Source: Fasciolopsis buskii
Taxonomy: Eukaryota; Platyhelminthes; Trematoda; Plagiorchiida; Fasciolidae
NCBI GenBank assembly: GCA_008360955.1
Contig: LUCM01001756.1
Location: forward strand, 236,626 to 300,625
DNA length: 64,000 bases
Reading direction: 5' to 3'
The position numbers and the translations under genes are program-made. The notes beneath the pieces are model-generated. The model was not told the DNA's origin. It saw nothing but the letters and a program-made list of their open reading frames with translations, and ran no database searches. Shown piece after piece: positions 38,221-52,300 of the stretch (its first letter is position 1; each line of letters starts with the position of its first letter).

Positions 38221-41200
38221 TGGTTATGCCATAACTGTTTTGTTAGTTGTTTTATTCATTCGTGTTTATCACGGTGAATGAAAACAAAACGGACTGAATT
38301 AAGGGTAGCAGGAAGTTATTTCGTTCCCCTACCCTCGGAAAAGGGGCTGGTTCAACGGAAGCGTAAACTGTTCACTGTTTCAGGTCTAACGATTTGGGAT
38401 AAAACTGTTTAGGGGGGTTTTGCTATTAACGAGGCGGAGCTACGCTCCAAACATGATAGAAAAACAATCTGTAACAGAACTTTGCGATCAAAATCCGTCC
38501 TATCTCGTTGCTCCTCCGGATAAGTAAATCTATCATCAGATTTGTCTATACGCAGCTGTCCCCTTCGCGTTTAATGCAAATATTTCTTTTTTTATCACCA
38601 ATTCTCTCGCTAGAACGCAACTAACTTGAGTCTCAGATTTAATATTATACCCTTAAAATAGGAATCTGCAATAGAATGGAAAACCTGATTGATCGACCGG
38701 TAGTAACTGTGTCCGACGGAGCGTACTACTGAATGAACCAGCCTCATGAGGGTGATCCATTGTTCACCTGTTAAATATTACACTGGAGTTAATCCTAATC
38801 CCGTCAACCAAATGTCTGAAACAGGGTTTAGAGACAAGCCACAGTCGACTAGTTCCGCATACCTTACATCAGAAGTGCTACACATGTTATTCAGCTCCGT
38901 ATCAGGTAAAACGAAGGCAACCGGTTATTTCATTATAACTATCATCATTTTTATTGCAAAGCAGGTAGCAGGAAATTCAATTCTTATATTTTCATACTGA
39001 ATGAATAAATTCGGTATATAAATTTGCGATTAGCCCTCACAACTCCCGAATTAGTTTGGTTCGCGTGCTACAGTCAGCTTTACTGAATATTTGAAGAACG
39101 GGATTAACATTCTTTACACCACTGTGGTATCAAAGATAAGAGTAACTTTTATAAACTGTTTTAGGTGCCGAAATAGGTTGGCTTAGATGAATCTGATGGG
39201 GGCCGGATGCTTTTGTAGAGAAAGCTTGGGTAGAATAAGAACAATGAATGAGTTCATTTCTGTGCTCGTTTTGTAATGGGATTAAGAGGCCCTAAGTTGC
39301 GAAGCATTGTACAAAAACCGTGCTAATGGGTGTTCCGCTCGCCGTGTAAATCAACAATAGCCTATCAAACATTCCGTGCAGTTACGCGGCAGGTATTATT
39401 GTAAACGTTTATTTGACTATAATGTTAAGATGAGGACGCAGAATGCCACTGGGCTGGAGTGGTGAACGCGATGCACTTTGCATTTTTGGAAGCCAGTACA
39501 AATTCAAGGCCACCACATTCGGCAGCACATGTCGATCAGAGTTACTTTCCACATGTTCCCGAGTACCGGGGTTGAACAGCGTAGAGAATGCGTGAAAACT
39601 GTCTGCCGAAAGGCTGAAGTCACGGATGGGTCGAGATTTATAATTGTGACACTCAAGTAGCACGACCTACAAGTGTCAAGACTATTTTTATGGTTGACTA
39701 CTCCCAAAAAAGTGAGTTTCTACTTCTTTTTCTTGGCTGTGACTATTTTAATAGAAGCAGGGATTGCTTGGTTTTCACCATGATGTTACTAGGACTAGAA
39801 AACTTTAGCTGCAGTATGTACGGATTCCAACGTGTACGCAAATGTTATATATGGTCTAAGTATCGTATTTCTCGCGGCAAGTAGTGTTCACCTTTCAGTT
39901 CAGTGTGGATATCATCATTAAGTTTCTTCCCTCCAGAAAGTGACTGAAATGATGCACGAGTAGGTATTAATAAATCCTTTATTAATTCTGTTTATTCAAT
40001 CTGTACTGGTTACTGTTCATGTGAGCAGGATGGTGGTAGTGCTCCCATTCGTTCCAAGATCCAACTTCAGTTCAGCATCAAAAGTAACTGGGACGCACCT
40101 GGTTTTATAATGTATGCAGCTCTGTCGGCGTGTTCAAATGTCCAACCTATTTAGATTTCAATATTTTTAATTTCCACCCAGATTAAATGTGATGTTCCAA
40201 TTTGTTCAGCAGTTAGTTAACCGTTGTGCGACGGTAAGGATCCAGGATATGAGTAGCCTCCAAGACTTCGACAGTATTATGTAGTTGGCGAGGAATTTCA
40301 TCCTTGACATGGTGATCTAAGAACGCTATGCTCTCCACATCTAAATTCCATTCAGAAACATCGAAAGATAGTATATCACCTGAAACTCTCTGGTCACTGT
40401 CGTGTCCATTGAGTCAGTGTACTAGAGAACAAGCCAAAGTCTATCGAAAATTGGCCCATCGATGGCTGGAAAGCTTGGTTCCCGTTTGTTAGACATTGAT
40501 AGGCATTGATAGACGAAACAGAATGGCGAAAGTGGTTTTGTTATGTCCTCCGATTGAATTGATTTGTAAAGATAGGCTAAAGCAAGATCGAACTTCGAAA
40601 AACGTTTCGTATGCACGTCTTTGCATGAAGGAGGATATGAAAGACGATGGGGAAGGATTACATTATTTTGTGACTACTAGTATTTTCATGGACTTCAATC
40701 ACCGGTGGGCCTGGGGCTGGGTGCGGTGGCAGTAACACCGAGCACATGATAGACAGATGAACCCGGTCCCCATTATATGGTTTAATGCGGATTTTATTGC
40801 CAAAATTGTTTCTGGAAAGATTCCATGAGATTAATTCTTTACAGAGGAGCCTTCACGTATATCAAGTTTCTAAATTTTGCTTGTGATCATGTTGAACATA
40901 TTTGTAGTAATCTAGATAACACAGAACTGCTTAACTTTGCATCAGAAGTTTTTGTTTGAAACCAGCCACATGAAATACTCAAAGGAAATTTTTACTCCGA
41001 AAGTGAGTGTTATTAACTGACCGAAAGGGCAGAGTGCGGATTTATTTCAGCTGTTTTAACTTGGACGAGAGTAATTTGTACTCAACTACTAATGATTGCA
41101 TTGGCATTAAATGCTTACGAATGTAGGATAGGTGGCTCAAATTGAGGCTCCGTGGAAAATGTTGCCAAATTTTATCCGACGTAAGTGTTTTTAGAGGGGG

Positions 41201-41860
41201 TATAGGATGGGATATTTGGATCATTTTCGGTCCTGAACTAACTAAGAAAACAACGATGGGAAAATTTGCACTTTTGACCATTTGCGTGTTTTTATGATCA
41301 AGAACCTGAAGGGGATCTTATTCGCTGAATCCATTACTAGGTTTTCGTTGTCCGTGGTGTCGGTCGGTTTATCAGTTTCCTAAAGTCGGTGATGCAAAAA
41401 CAATGGCAGAAATGAGGGAGTAGCAGGTACTTATTGCAGGTTTGCATCGATTTTTCTGCCAAAAGCATCAGTTAAGTGTTCATTTGTTGAAGTTGGCTAA
41501 AACGACTGAGAGATTTGGCCAATGGTTCGAGAAATATGCATCATCGAAGGATGCCGGTGGATGAAGTAATCCCGTTGGTCTTATAAGCTGAGGGGCTTTG
41601 CGATCCAAAAGGTCTATGAGCGAACAAGTGAATTATGGTTTTAGAGTCCGATTCAGTAAACAGTAACCTCCTTTATGGAGCTCTATAAAGTGTTACCATG
41701 ACCAGAATATATCCTGTAAACTTGCGGCCACAAAATCCGTGATAGAATGAGTCATGCAGCTTCAGTCCATGCAGCCATTAACCTTGTATAAACGTGCTTT
41801 GATTTTGGTTGCTAACGCAGAGCGCTGATTAGTCACGCAGACAGAGGAATGGTGAAATTT
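38221..41860. other. upstream intergenic region, no gene recognised
   Basis: Mostly AT-rich and stop-rich. A GC-richer patch at about 39420-39660 is open in several frames but carries no motif I know. No exon of a second Hox gene was found. Confidence 0.5.
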
Positions 41861-41869
41861 AGATTGAAA

Positions 41870-44690
41870 CAAAAAGATGAAGAGCCATCCAGGGGCAAGA
41901 CGTTTGCCAATGAAAGAACTCTACTGTGACAATGATAATGTGATCCATTGTCTTCAGCCCCCTGTTGGACGGATCCCGTGCACCTCCACCTTATAGTCTA
42001 ATAACAACTAAACGAGCCAGTCCAGTGATTAAAGTTTTCCTACCTACCAACCATGCCTCGCCTCGGAGAAAAGCGCAAAAAACGCAATCGCCCCAAGGAT
42101 ATACCCGAAATGCGCACCACCCACCTTGGTCTATTCCAATCCAGTGTCTGGGTCAATGGAACAATACGACTTGGCTTTGCGTTACTGGAGAAAGTCTCCC
42201 ATCATATCCTACAAGCATTATGAAGCAGTTGTGTTCAAAACATCAAAAGTCTTTCCACATCTTGACTCAACAGCTACATTTCTGAGTCGCTTAGCATACC
42301 GACATTCCTGCTGCTGTGTATAACCGACATTAAATTGATAACCGGATGTCACACCGACGCCACAGATCTCTCAAATTAGTGAGTCCAAATCGAGTCTTCT
42401 GTATGATCGAATGCACTTCCTCCGGTGTACGACTACCAGGTGAGATGCAGCTGTCCAACTAATTTAATCCACCGATCTCATCAACTTCTTCACTTGCAAG
42501 GAACGGTTTGACATTGCACGAGTCTCACAACAATATTTAACACTAGGGTAAAACCTATCTCAAGCGTAGCTACACTATTCTTTGGACGATTGCGAAACAT
42601 CTGCAGTTCACTTTGATCTTCGTACAGCGGTACAATGTCGTTCACATATTCTAACTCGGACAGCTTCCTGTCTACACAAATATCAATGGCATTATTTTCG
42701 CTTGAGGATAGGACGATTTCCAAAATCACCCCAATTTAAAAGAGCTGATGAACAACATTTCTTGTGGTGAACTCGCATGAAAGATTGTCGTAAGCACGAA
42801 TTCCGCTACGGCTGCTCGAATGCAGAAGTTGGACCCTTGAGATGAAGTTCATTGAAACATCATTTGGGGAGAGACAAGGCCACGGAATTGCACGATCGAC
42901 TGAGTCGAACCGCGCCTTTAGATCAAGGATAGTAGAAATCATGGGATCACGGGAAATGTGTTTGTTCTGAGATCGGCCACAAGGTGAATATGTGGTTGAC
43001 ACATCCGCGGGCTGGTCGGAAACCAGTTCGTTTCTCCCACGTACACTTTTCGTGGGCACTAGACGCTCGACAGGGAATGATACTCACAAGTAGATAGGAT
43101 GTGATAATTACCAAAATACTTCCCCTGTGATTTTCACATGAGTGTCTATCACCTTTCGTGCAAATTTGTACAATAACCGATTCTCACTAGTCCTTCATAA
43201 TCTTTTTCGTTGCCCGGATGAACCCCAGGAGTTTCGTTGACATTTCGACACCGTCCTCGGAGAAGGAAGGGCACTGACCATTTGGTCCACCTATCTTATG
43301 TATTTTAAAAAAACTCTTCTCCCCAATGACCTTTATTTCTAATAAAGGACTGGTAGCTACCTGCATTGGTTCACTTGCAGCCATAAAAAGAAGGTTTATT
43401 GTGACAGTGGGCTAAGTAAACTGTTTCCTAAAGCGCTCTATCTAACGCTCCGTCTGCGCCGTTAGATCTTTTTATCACCTCGCTTACGCACGGCTTCCTT
43501 GAACCAGTATTTCTACTCAGTCGGCGAAGGTGAAGGCTGCGATATCCGCGACCTTTTTCATTTCTCTACATTTCCCAAATGACCACTGCTCGCGGTCATT
43601 GCTCGGGTTCTTGGTCAGATGACGCCTCAGGGATTCATTCGTCTGATTGTACATGGCATCCGGAGGGACGGATCTACGAGCAATCAGAAGAGCAATTGAA
43701 GTCCAGTGTCCATATTTTTATACTTACATTGCCTTGAATCCTTTGTCACATTTGCCGTCAATAGTAGAGCTTCTTTAACATTTGTATGGATCGTGGGCAT
43801 TTCGTTGTGACGAAAACTAGATTGGGAATCAAGGTTGTGATTTACGTCGATGATTAACGTCTAGAATCAGTTTTATTACTCGTGGTTTTCGTACTGTTGC
43901 GACCACAGACTAGAGGTAAGGAAAAGCGATCTTGGGTAAAACGAGATCCGAGTACACAGGGGTGGGTCAGAATGACCCACAATTTTCGATCGATTCGCTT
44001 CATCGCTGACTACTAGCAATGCGATCAATCTGAGTCCGACGTTTTGAAGGCGGAGGGCGCCAGGTAAACCGATTTCGCTTTAACGGTACTAATTTGCGTT
44101 CGCTAGGAGTAATCTGTGGTCTGAACAAACTTGCGTGAAGTGGTCACCGTTGTCGGTGTAATCAGCAGGAATAGGAGATAGGCCTTAGCTTCTCATTCTG
44201 TCTCCTCTATGTAGGCAAGTTCCGGGTTAAAATCACCAGCAACGACCACAGCGTTCGTCAAACGCATACCTTGGAGCAATTCTTCCTGCAATTAGCGGGC
44301 ACATACGCAGATGTGATGACTTGACAACGATGCTTTGGTTCACCGCTAGTGACATACCGACACAGATCCAACAGGACTGCACACAAAATGCTGTTGACTG
44401 GGATCTTGCCTAACTGTGCACGCTCGGCTGTCATGCTCAAAGCGATCCCAAAGGTAGTCTGACCACGAGCACTGAACAGCAGATCATTTGATATGAGAAT
44501 ATTTAGGTGAGAGAAAAAGGCTTTAAGCGAGCCAAGAAAAATATGCATGGGAATGGGATCCTGTGTGCACGTTTCAGAGACTTAAAATGGTTTGAAGACA
44601 TCGAGCTAGGGCAAGATTTGTTCTGTCTACTTGAGCATGTGGAAACTGAAGGTGATGACATTAATTGTTGCCCTTTGCTAATGATGCCAC
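41870..44690 (-). pseudogene. decayed RTE-like non-LTR retrotransposon (endonuclease + reverse transcriptase)
   Basis: Minus-strand fragments in the correct order of an APE-type endonuclease/reverse transcriptase polyprotein, broken by frameshifts and stops. The endonuclease part has VSETCTQDP (about 44600), SARGQTTFGIALSMTAE, IPVNSILCAVLLD (44548-44258 frame), then AGDFN at 44226-44240 in another frame, then CSDHRLLLAN and TQIDRIA. The linker has ASEPMQVATSP (43384 down). The RT part has LDLKARFDSVDR (about 42892-42927) and LEYVNDIV, where the catalytic YADD has become YVND (42637-42648). Thumb and C-terminal remnants (LYTAA, ARDPSNRGLKTM) run to about 41870. The family is one I associate with trematode genomes; RTE is the likeliest clade, CR1 the alternative. 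The element is dead. Confidence 0.85.
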
Positions 44691-47600
44691 CATATAAATC
44701 ATGAGAAACGGAGGATATATGTGATTAATCCCCAAAATTTTAGCAATCCCCTGAAAGTTTTGAAGTTCAATAAGCTATAGCCTCGCTTGTCACAAGCGCC
44801 TTTCCTGTTTTGAATTGAGAAAAATTTATATTGGGCGAGTAATGTCCACCGAACCGACTGACAACATACCCATATCTTAGACTTGAGACAATAGCTTACA
44901 GTCTAGTTCATTAATTTGCAATCGTCCAGGTGCACCTCAGTTTCTCCCAGTCACCTTACTTCCCTAACCAATGAGTGAGGGTTGAACCAATATCTCTTGT
45001 GGCTTGTAGTCTGTATGATTGTACAGTCAATACTCCCGTGTATATGCTAAATCGTTTGCGGTTACCCTCGTTCACACGGTCACCGCCTACGGTCAGAGGC
45101 AAACGAAGGGGGTAAATGTAATCTAACAGCATGAACAACCAATGAAATAACGTGCGTTGTGCCTTTTAGATGATCACTTCTTTGTTCATTTTCGACTATC
45201 GAATGTTTATAGGCCTTCATCTCCACACTGTCTGTCTGATCAAATATGAAACCAAATTTAGAACTCTGTTTACAGGTGCATGGAAGATAAACTCAATGAA
45301 GAATTGAAATTATTCTTGTCAAATAAAGTGGTAGAAGGTTGTAACTTTTGTCCAAACAGACTGATAAATTCACTTGCTCGAGCAAAATTTTTATGGTGAA
45401 CTAATTTCGGGACACGACGTTTGAATTACAGTGATTTGATACATGGGGATATATTATTTTTATTGACAAAATGGAACTCTATCGCGATCGGACTGATCTG
45501 CAAGTGATAATATTTTTGTCAGCTGGCATTATTACTAGTGCCATAAAAATTGACACAATTAATTTTTTTTTTGTTGCATGACAAAATTAGGGGGGAAATT
45601 ATTGTATTTCTCGCATACAAAAGTCAATGGTTAGATACATCACCGAAGGGGTCAGTTTCTTGCGTGACCATTTTTTATTGGAAATACAAATTAACAGGTA
45701 TTATCACCTGTATGCAATAGAGCAGTTATATCAAAACTTTGAGAGTAAATCATTCTTCTTCTTTGACCCATGACAGTTGAAAGAAGGTGGTTCAAATTCC
45801 CACGAACAAATCATCCAGTAACGAAATCTGAGTCGCATACCTAATCGTGCGAGAATAGAAACCCTGCGAAGCATAGCGCAGTGTCACAGCTCCCAATTAC
45901 TTTTGGAAGATTTCCAGCCCCATCAAGTAAAAACACTCCTCCGGTTCCACTGTGGATTTTTTACGTCTCAGAGAGGGAACACCTCCAAGGAACTGGTGAA
46001 TATGTCTGATGCTAAACGTGCTCATTCCAGAGGAGGAGCTAGAGCAATACACAAGATGCTCCGCAACGTTTTTCAGCAGTTTGCTGGAAAAATAATTACG
46101 TTAGTTCTGCCGAGTTTTAATGAATGATTATGTGACTATTGTTGGCTTGGTTTCAGCAAACTCACTGTCATTTGGACTTTTTGAGACCTCGTTCTTGGTC
46201 TTGGTTCAAGCTTTTGGATTCCACTCGTTTGAACTGAGTCACACAGGATATTATCTGACAACCCTTGCCATATCCTCGATTCCCAGCCCTGGAAGGTCCG
46301 ACTGGCCGAACTGGTAGGAGGGGAAATATCACATTTCGTGAACACCCCCTGTGCTGCTATGTGCGTTGCCAACAATGATTTGAGATACTTTGAATGACCT
46401 GGCAACTTTCATAGGCGTATGGTTGGGGCTGGCATCGTGTAGGAGTAATGCATGTGTTCAAATAACAAAAATGAGAATCCTAGTAGGCCCATTCTCTCCC
46501 AGGTTACGGCAGAACTGCTTCTCTTCTATCCGTATATGGTACTTTATAGTCTAACAAATTATGTGGCTATTTATCCGGGAGTGAATGTAAAACGCCAACC
46601 GATTTCTGCCGTCATTTGCTTCATACATTGTAACTGAGATAGCTCCCGTGATTGTAGTAGTAACAGTGGTGAAAAAAAGGAGAAAAACACCGTTAAAAAA
46701 CCAAATTATAGCGGCTCATGTTCCGCTTCTGGGCAGCGCTAACAGTTCTCACTACCACTGATATGATTCCTATCAGTCCGTCAGCAAATGTCACTGATTT
46801 TTCTCCCAATCATTTCCGGGGGTTCGGAAAGTTCCCTATCAGCCTAACCATTCTTTCTCAAACACTTCTACGTGTTTTCGTCTGGGGTCCAATGCAGAAA
46901 AGCCTATTCCATAATTTTTTTTCTGGCGATTCTCGTCCTGTGGAAAATGTGTCGTGGTCTCGGAAGATTGGTTGTTTCACTTAGTAATCCCTATAAGTAA
47001 CTCTTCTTTCTTTCTCCAGCTTTTTTCGACATCCCTGCTCCGAAGAAGTTGCACAACCTCGTTGCGGTCGAACCTTTAAATCTTTCTTCTGTTGATTTTC
47101 GATAGATCGGCAGTGAATAACAAGAATGTTACTATTACACTGCCGCGTCAAATATCTTTTATGTCCAAATTAATCAGTTGTGACCTTCCACGAAGTTCTC
47201 ATTTTTACTCTTCCAGAAAAGCCCTCATCAAAAACAGGCCAATCTTCAGCATAATGAACGGTAGGGCCAAATCTTGGCAGCTCCCGGTTGCCCGTCACCG
47301 GGACAATCGACTGGCTAAAGTGAACTAATTCATTTTGTATGCGATCCAGGGAGCAGCTAGTTTAAAGCACATGACAAGAGCTTGAATGAGTTGAGGTAAT
47401 TTTGGTGCTATGTGGATCATTCTTGTCATGGCCTGGAGATTTCCTCACCCTCATCGGGCACTAAATACTCCCTGTTTTGTGGCTAACACTTTTTACTATC
47501 CCTGAATCAGCTGAAAAGCAGAAAAGCTACTGTACAGTTCTGGTTCTTAGTCAGTATGATCTTTTTCCACGTCAGAAATGATTCTGACAGAAGGGAAAAT

Positions 47601-49350
47601 AAGTAAAACACAAGCAGCAGTTAATTTTCTCATGATTTCCATAGTGCCAAATATAGTAAATCTAGAGACGTAGAGCAAGAAATACCTAACGAAGTGGTGC
47701 AATTAATGCAACCATGAATAAAGCACCCAAATGCAAATAAGAACTTAATTTTCACTCAGATTCACTTCCGATGAGACCACAGAGATAAATCACAGCTTTT
47801 CGAGATGAACAACTTTGAGTTACTTTTGACTCTGGTTCTTTCGTTTTATTCTTATTTGGTAATCATAATCAGCAAGCATGTCCCTCTTGGTTAGAGCATT
47901 TGGTTTTTCACCATCGGTTGCCCAGTTTCATTAGGCGGTCGAAAACGGGACAGAAGAAAGTAGATAAAAAGAGAACAATGGAATTTTTGCGAACAGCAAG
48001 AAGACCTTGAAGTAGATCCAGTTTGTCAGCAACCAACTTTGAATAGAATGTGCAATTTACTTTTCCAACGCTCTTTCTTGAGACAAAAGCGACGATAATT
48101 CAAAACAGAAAATAAAGTACATTCACCTTTGAATGTCAGACAATCTCAAACAAAAGCCTGATCCGATTTTTCTTTGGGAAATGAAAATTGATAGAATAAT
48201 TGTCTGCTTATCTTTCGTCAATGTTCACTGGGATTGTACCAAATTTTAACGGAATCTGACGGAGTTTGAAAATTTGCCTGCTGCCGGGGTTCAGTCGTGC
48301 GAATGTCATGCAGTTGTGAATTACTCATCACTTTCTAGTTTCGAAAGAAGGTGTTTATTATTCGCTAACTACTTTTAATAAAAGTCGATGTGATAATTTT
48401 TTTCCTAATTGGGTTTAAACGATCACTGGGTCCATGTACGGAGCACGCGATAACTCGTTGATTAGACAAAACCAGTTTTCACAATGGCAAAACATGCGCG
48501 TTAGTTTAACGTATTTTTTAGTTAACACGTGCACCTGTGCTTGGATTGAATATCCGCGGAAGAACCCGACCGAATTCACCAGCGAATTACCTTATTGTTC
48601 TGATATGCATGGACACCTTACATAATTCTAGTCCTAAGTTGACTAACAGGACTGATTCACCTTTTTAATCTGTGAACTATCGATGGAACATTATCACCCT
48701 AACATATATGCGTACAGCCCCTGTGCTATCAGAATCATGACAGAGAACGAAAATACTGAGCAAGAAAGAGGAAAGGAAAGGAAGTGCAGAGTTCACCAAG
48801 TCCGGTTATCCGTCGAGATCCATGATTTCCCTTTGGGTGTGATACTACTCGGTTGTCCAAACAGAAGTAGGGGTTGACTTAGGAGACCCTATCTTGAGCC
48901 TGCGACCAAATAGTTTAACCCACAAGACAGCGGAGCAATCTGATTGTCACGTAGCCCACGTGACTTTCATTCTGAAAGTCTAGCACATGCCTTCATTGCA
49001 GATGCCAGTGAGTATACAGCCGTATCCTTACTGTGCCGCCTGCGGTTATTTTTGAATTAGGATTCAGCCACCCCCACCCACCCCCTAGGTTGATAACCAA
49101 AGACCAGTCAAGCCGGTGGAGAGCTTCGTACGTTCGTCTTAGTCCTCATACTTAAGTAAGAATATCTTCGCTATGCGAACACAGTGTGTAGGACTTCCTC
49201 AGCGAAGGCTGTTTCAGACGCAGTTCGTTTGCTGGTATTTCGAGGGGCGTTCAGGGTAAATAGCCGACTCAGAGCCTGAGACACACCACCGACTATGGAT
49301 GGGCACCTGGTGGTCACGCTATACTTTGGATATTTCTTAAACGCCAAATT
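44691..49350. other. intergenic region, no gene recognised
   Basis: AT-rich with short ORFs only. A tRNA-like B-box remnant GGTTCAAATTCCCAC is near 45790. 44956-45138 (minus) is slightly GC-richer and lies just upstream of the retrotransposon remnant, so it may belong to that element's 5' part. Confidence 0.45.
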
Positions 49351-49385
49351 ATAAATATATATATATATATGTATATATATATATT
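49351..49385. repeat. interrupted (AT)n array
   Basis: About 35 bp of AT repeats with one GT interruption. The preceding 160 bp (49190-49350) are GC-richer and open on the minus strand, of unknown nature. Confidence 0.9.
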
Positions 49386-52300
49386 CTGCGCAGAATAGAC
49401 GCGACGCTATCCAAGGCTCATGGTTGTCACTAATGCACATGAACAATTCCCGTATGTTCCAGATGTTACCACTGTCTATTCAGTCCCATCTAGATCGTTG
49501 TGGTTCATGGGCTTCGTTGATCAAAATCGGTAACACTATCACGCTTAGAAAGTCCGCTATCAGCGTCAATTCAACAAATACAGTATTTCATCATTGTTTG
49601 CTTTGATGCGTAATCCATGAAAACTATTAGTTCTATTGTGCTCACGACAATAATGTTACTGAAGCTGCCATGCGGACAAATTAAAACGTACAGGCGACTA
49701 ACAGGGTCCCAGTTAGAAAAAAGGCTGCGGACAGATCAATACGAGTAACGTCGCTTCCAGTCAATCATTTTCATTTCTGTATGCTGCGGGTTTTTGTGAA
49801 CCTCGAACTTCAATATTCCCGCGATCTGTTAAATGCTACTCTTGTTTTTATAAATATAGTTCTAAGAATCAAGATAGACGCAAACTGGAATCACATCCCC
49901 AAAATGTGAATTGTCATCACGTTTGTTTATTGCCAACCTAAAGTTTGAACCTGTTGCAGATTTTGTAGTTCAGCGAAGTTGTCTAATTGCCGTAAACCTT
50001 TTCGATTGCATAAAGACAAGTAATCGATTAGCTGGTATCAACATCAACGATAAGTTTGCGATTTTCTATTGGTCTGGTCATTCGGCCGATCTCTTACCGG
50101 GTTATCTTATTTTTCTGAAAACAATGTACATAACTCAATCTTCATGAACGCGTGGAGTCTAGCAGATCCCAATAGCATTGTTTATCGTTCATGTCTCCGG
50201 TTATGCGCTAGCGTTACCAGGTCCGAGTAGGATGAACGCACTCACGTTATTTGCACACGCGGCCTTAGACGATCGAAGTGAGATGTGATAAATCAGTCTA
50301 TCTTACCCGCGTGCCCGAAAGCAAGCGCATCAACCGCAGCACGCGTGCACACACAGAACGCAGAGTGGTACAGTAGATTATAACCATAACAACAATGCTA
50401 ACAGTCGTCGATTTTTGCGGTCAAGCGAGCCACTTCGTGGTGGGCACTCGCAAAGATCTCCAACAACGTTACTTACCAATGCAATATTGCCTCCACCTGA
50501 ATCGTAAGCCGCTTTCCTCAGGTTTTGACTTGCGCACACTAACACAAACACACTTTGCCAATTTTTGCTTTCTACAGGGCAATTAACTATGAATGCAGTT
50601 GATCAACGGTGTACGACCCATGGCTTCAAAGCATACCGCAATTGGCCGACCAGATGTGGTAGCCGTAAGCTGATAGATGATAGGTCATTCAACTAAGGCC
50701 CAAGGTTTTCATCGCAATTTATATGCAGCCTTTGCAAACCATACGGGACCATCTCCCACAAGTTGCACACAGACCAAAAGTTTTCCATATGAGCGTTTCA
50801 CTGGTGCACATCCTCAAATATACGATATTTCTACTTATATCACAAAAATTGTGGAAGCTGCCGAATGAATTTTTTGCGATAGTTAAAAGTCAAACATTAA
50901 TGTTTGACACTTTAACAGCCCTTCATCTGCAGTTCACGTTTATAGGTGGAAATAGGCACCATATCTAAAGTAGATATTGCCTAAATTGTCTGCCTATATG
51001 GCGTCAAAGGAGATCGTGAGTAATTTCACCTTTGGAGTCAATTTTCAGAAATGCAGATTGATAGGAATCCATCTACGGTTTTCGTGGTTTAAAACGGAAG
51101 ATTTTGTCATTAGTTATGGTGCGAAATTTCGATGCCTAAAAGTTATGGGGAAGAGTTTATTAAGAATGAACCTTGACTGATGGCACGGCTTGAGCAACAG
51201 TCTAATTGTTGCCATGGTTATCAGTAAAACTGTCAAGGATAAAATCAAAGCAGTCTGTAATTACTCCATTGGAGAGTGACAATATAAAATTATCTAATGA
51301 TACTTTATACAAATCGTCTATTGGCCAGTCTTGATTTGATAACATACAGGCCTATTGCAATGTGATTACTAATCCAATGTTATTCAGCAAAATTTGCGAT
51401 TGGCTCCGGGCAAATAAATGATAAAGAAAGACTAAAATCATTTTGCACTGTTTGTAACATTTACTGAATACGAATTGATTTCCAAGAGCTCCAAGCTCAT
51501 CCTATTGATTCGGGTAGAGTTAGTTGAGTTTTCAGTGACTGATGATAGTTAAGAAATTCCGCTCGAATGTTCACGTGAATCGTCTACTAGCAAAATGATT
51601 TTCTTTTACTACACAGCCAGAATGAAAAGTTGAACTTCTGGGCTCTGGTGGAGATTTTCTGAGGACACATGAACATTGATTCAAAATCCACTCGATGCTT
51701 TTGAAACAACTGGATACCTGCGGCCTGTCCATGCTATTTAAACATTCCAATGATAGATTAAATAAAAATGCCTTAACAAGGGTCACTTGCGAATAGCAAG
51801 TTTTCGACTCACCCACAGCATTCGAAACACTAAAAAATAATCCCAAATTATTCCGCCATGAACTACAAGTCCTCGATGCAACATACACGTAAGCAGTTTG
51901 CTAACCTGTTCTTCATGATACCAAATGCTGAGTATAAAAACGTAGGTCGAATAAAATCGATTTTTCCAATAGTTTTAAATCACTGGTAAAGGACGCGTTC
52001 AGAATTATCCCCGGAATTTGTTTTACGAACCCCTGGTAAAGTCAGTGAAGTTAATCCATAGCAAGATGGCTATCGCAACGAAAACGCCTAATACAGATAT
52101 CGATGATCACACGTATGTGTATTTATGTGTATGCCTCTACAGTTTAAAAGTCGCTTGCCTGTGCCACAATTTATGACCAAATTGACTGGGTGATCAGTTT
52201 GTCTTCCCGCTGTCACCAACCGTAGAATGCTTGCACGCAGTCTCCTAGGCCAGTGTACGGTTCGGATCGTGAAGTTATTTTGATAGAGAGGTTGGACGCA

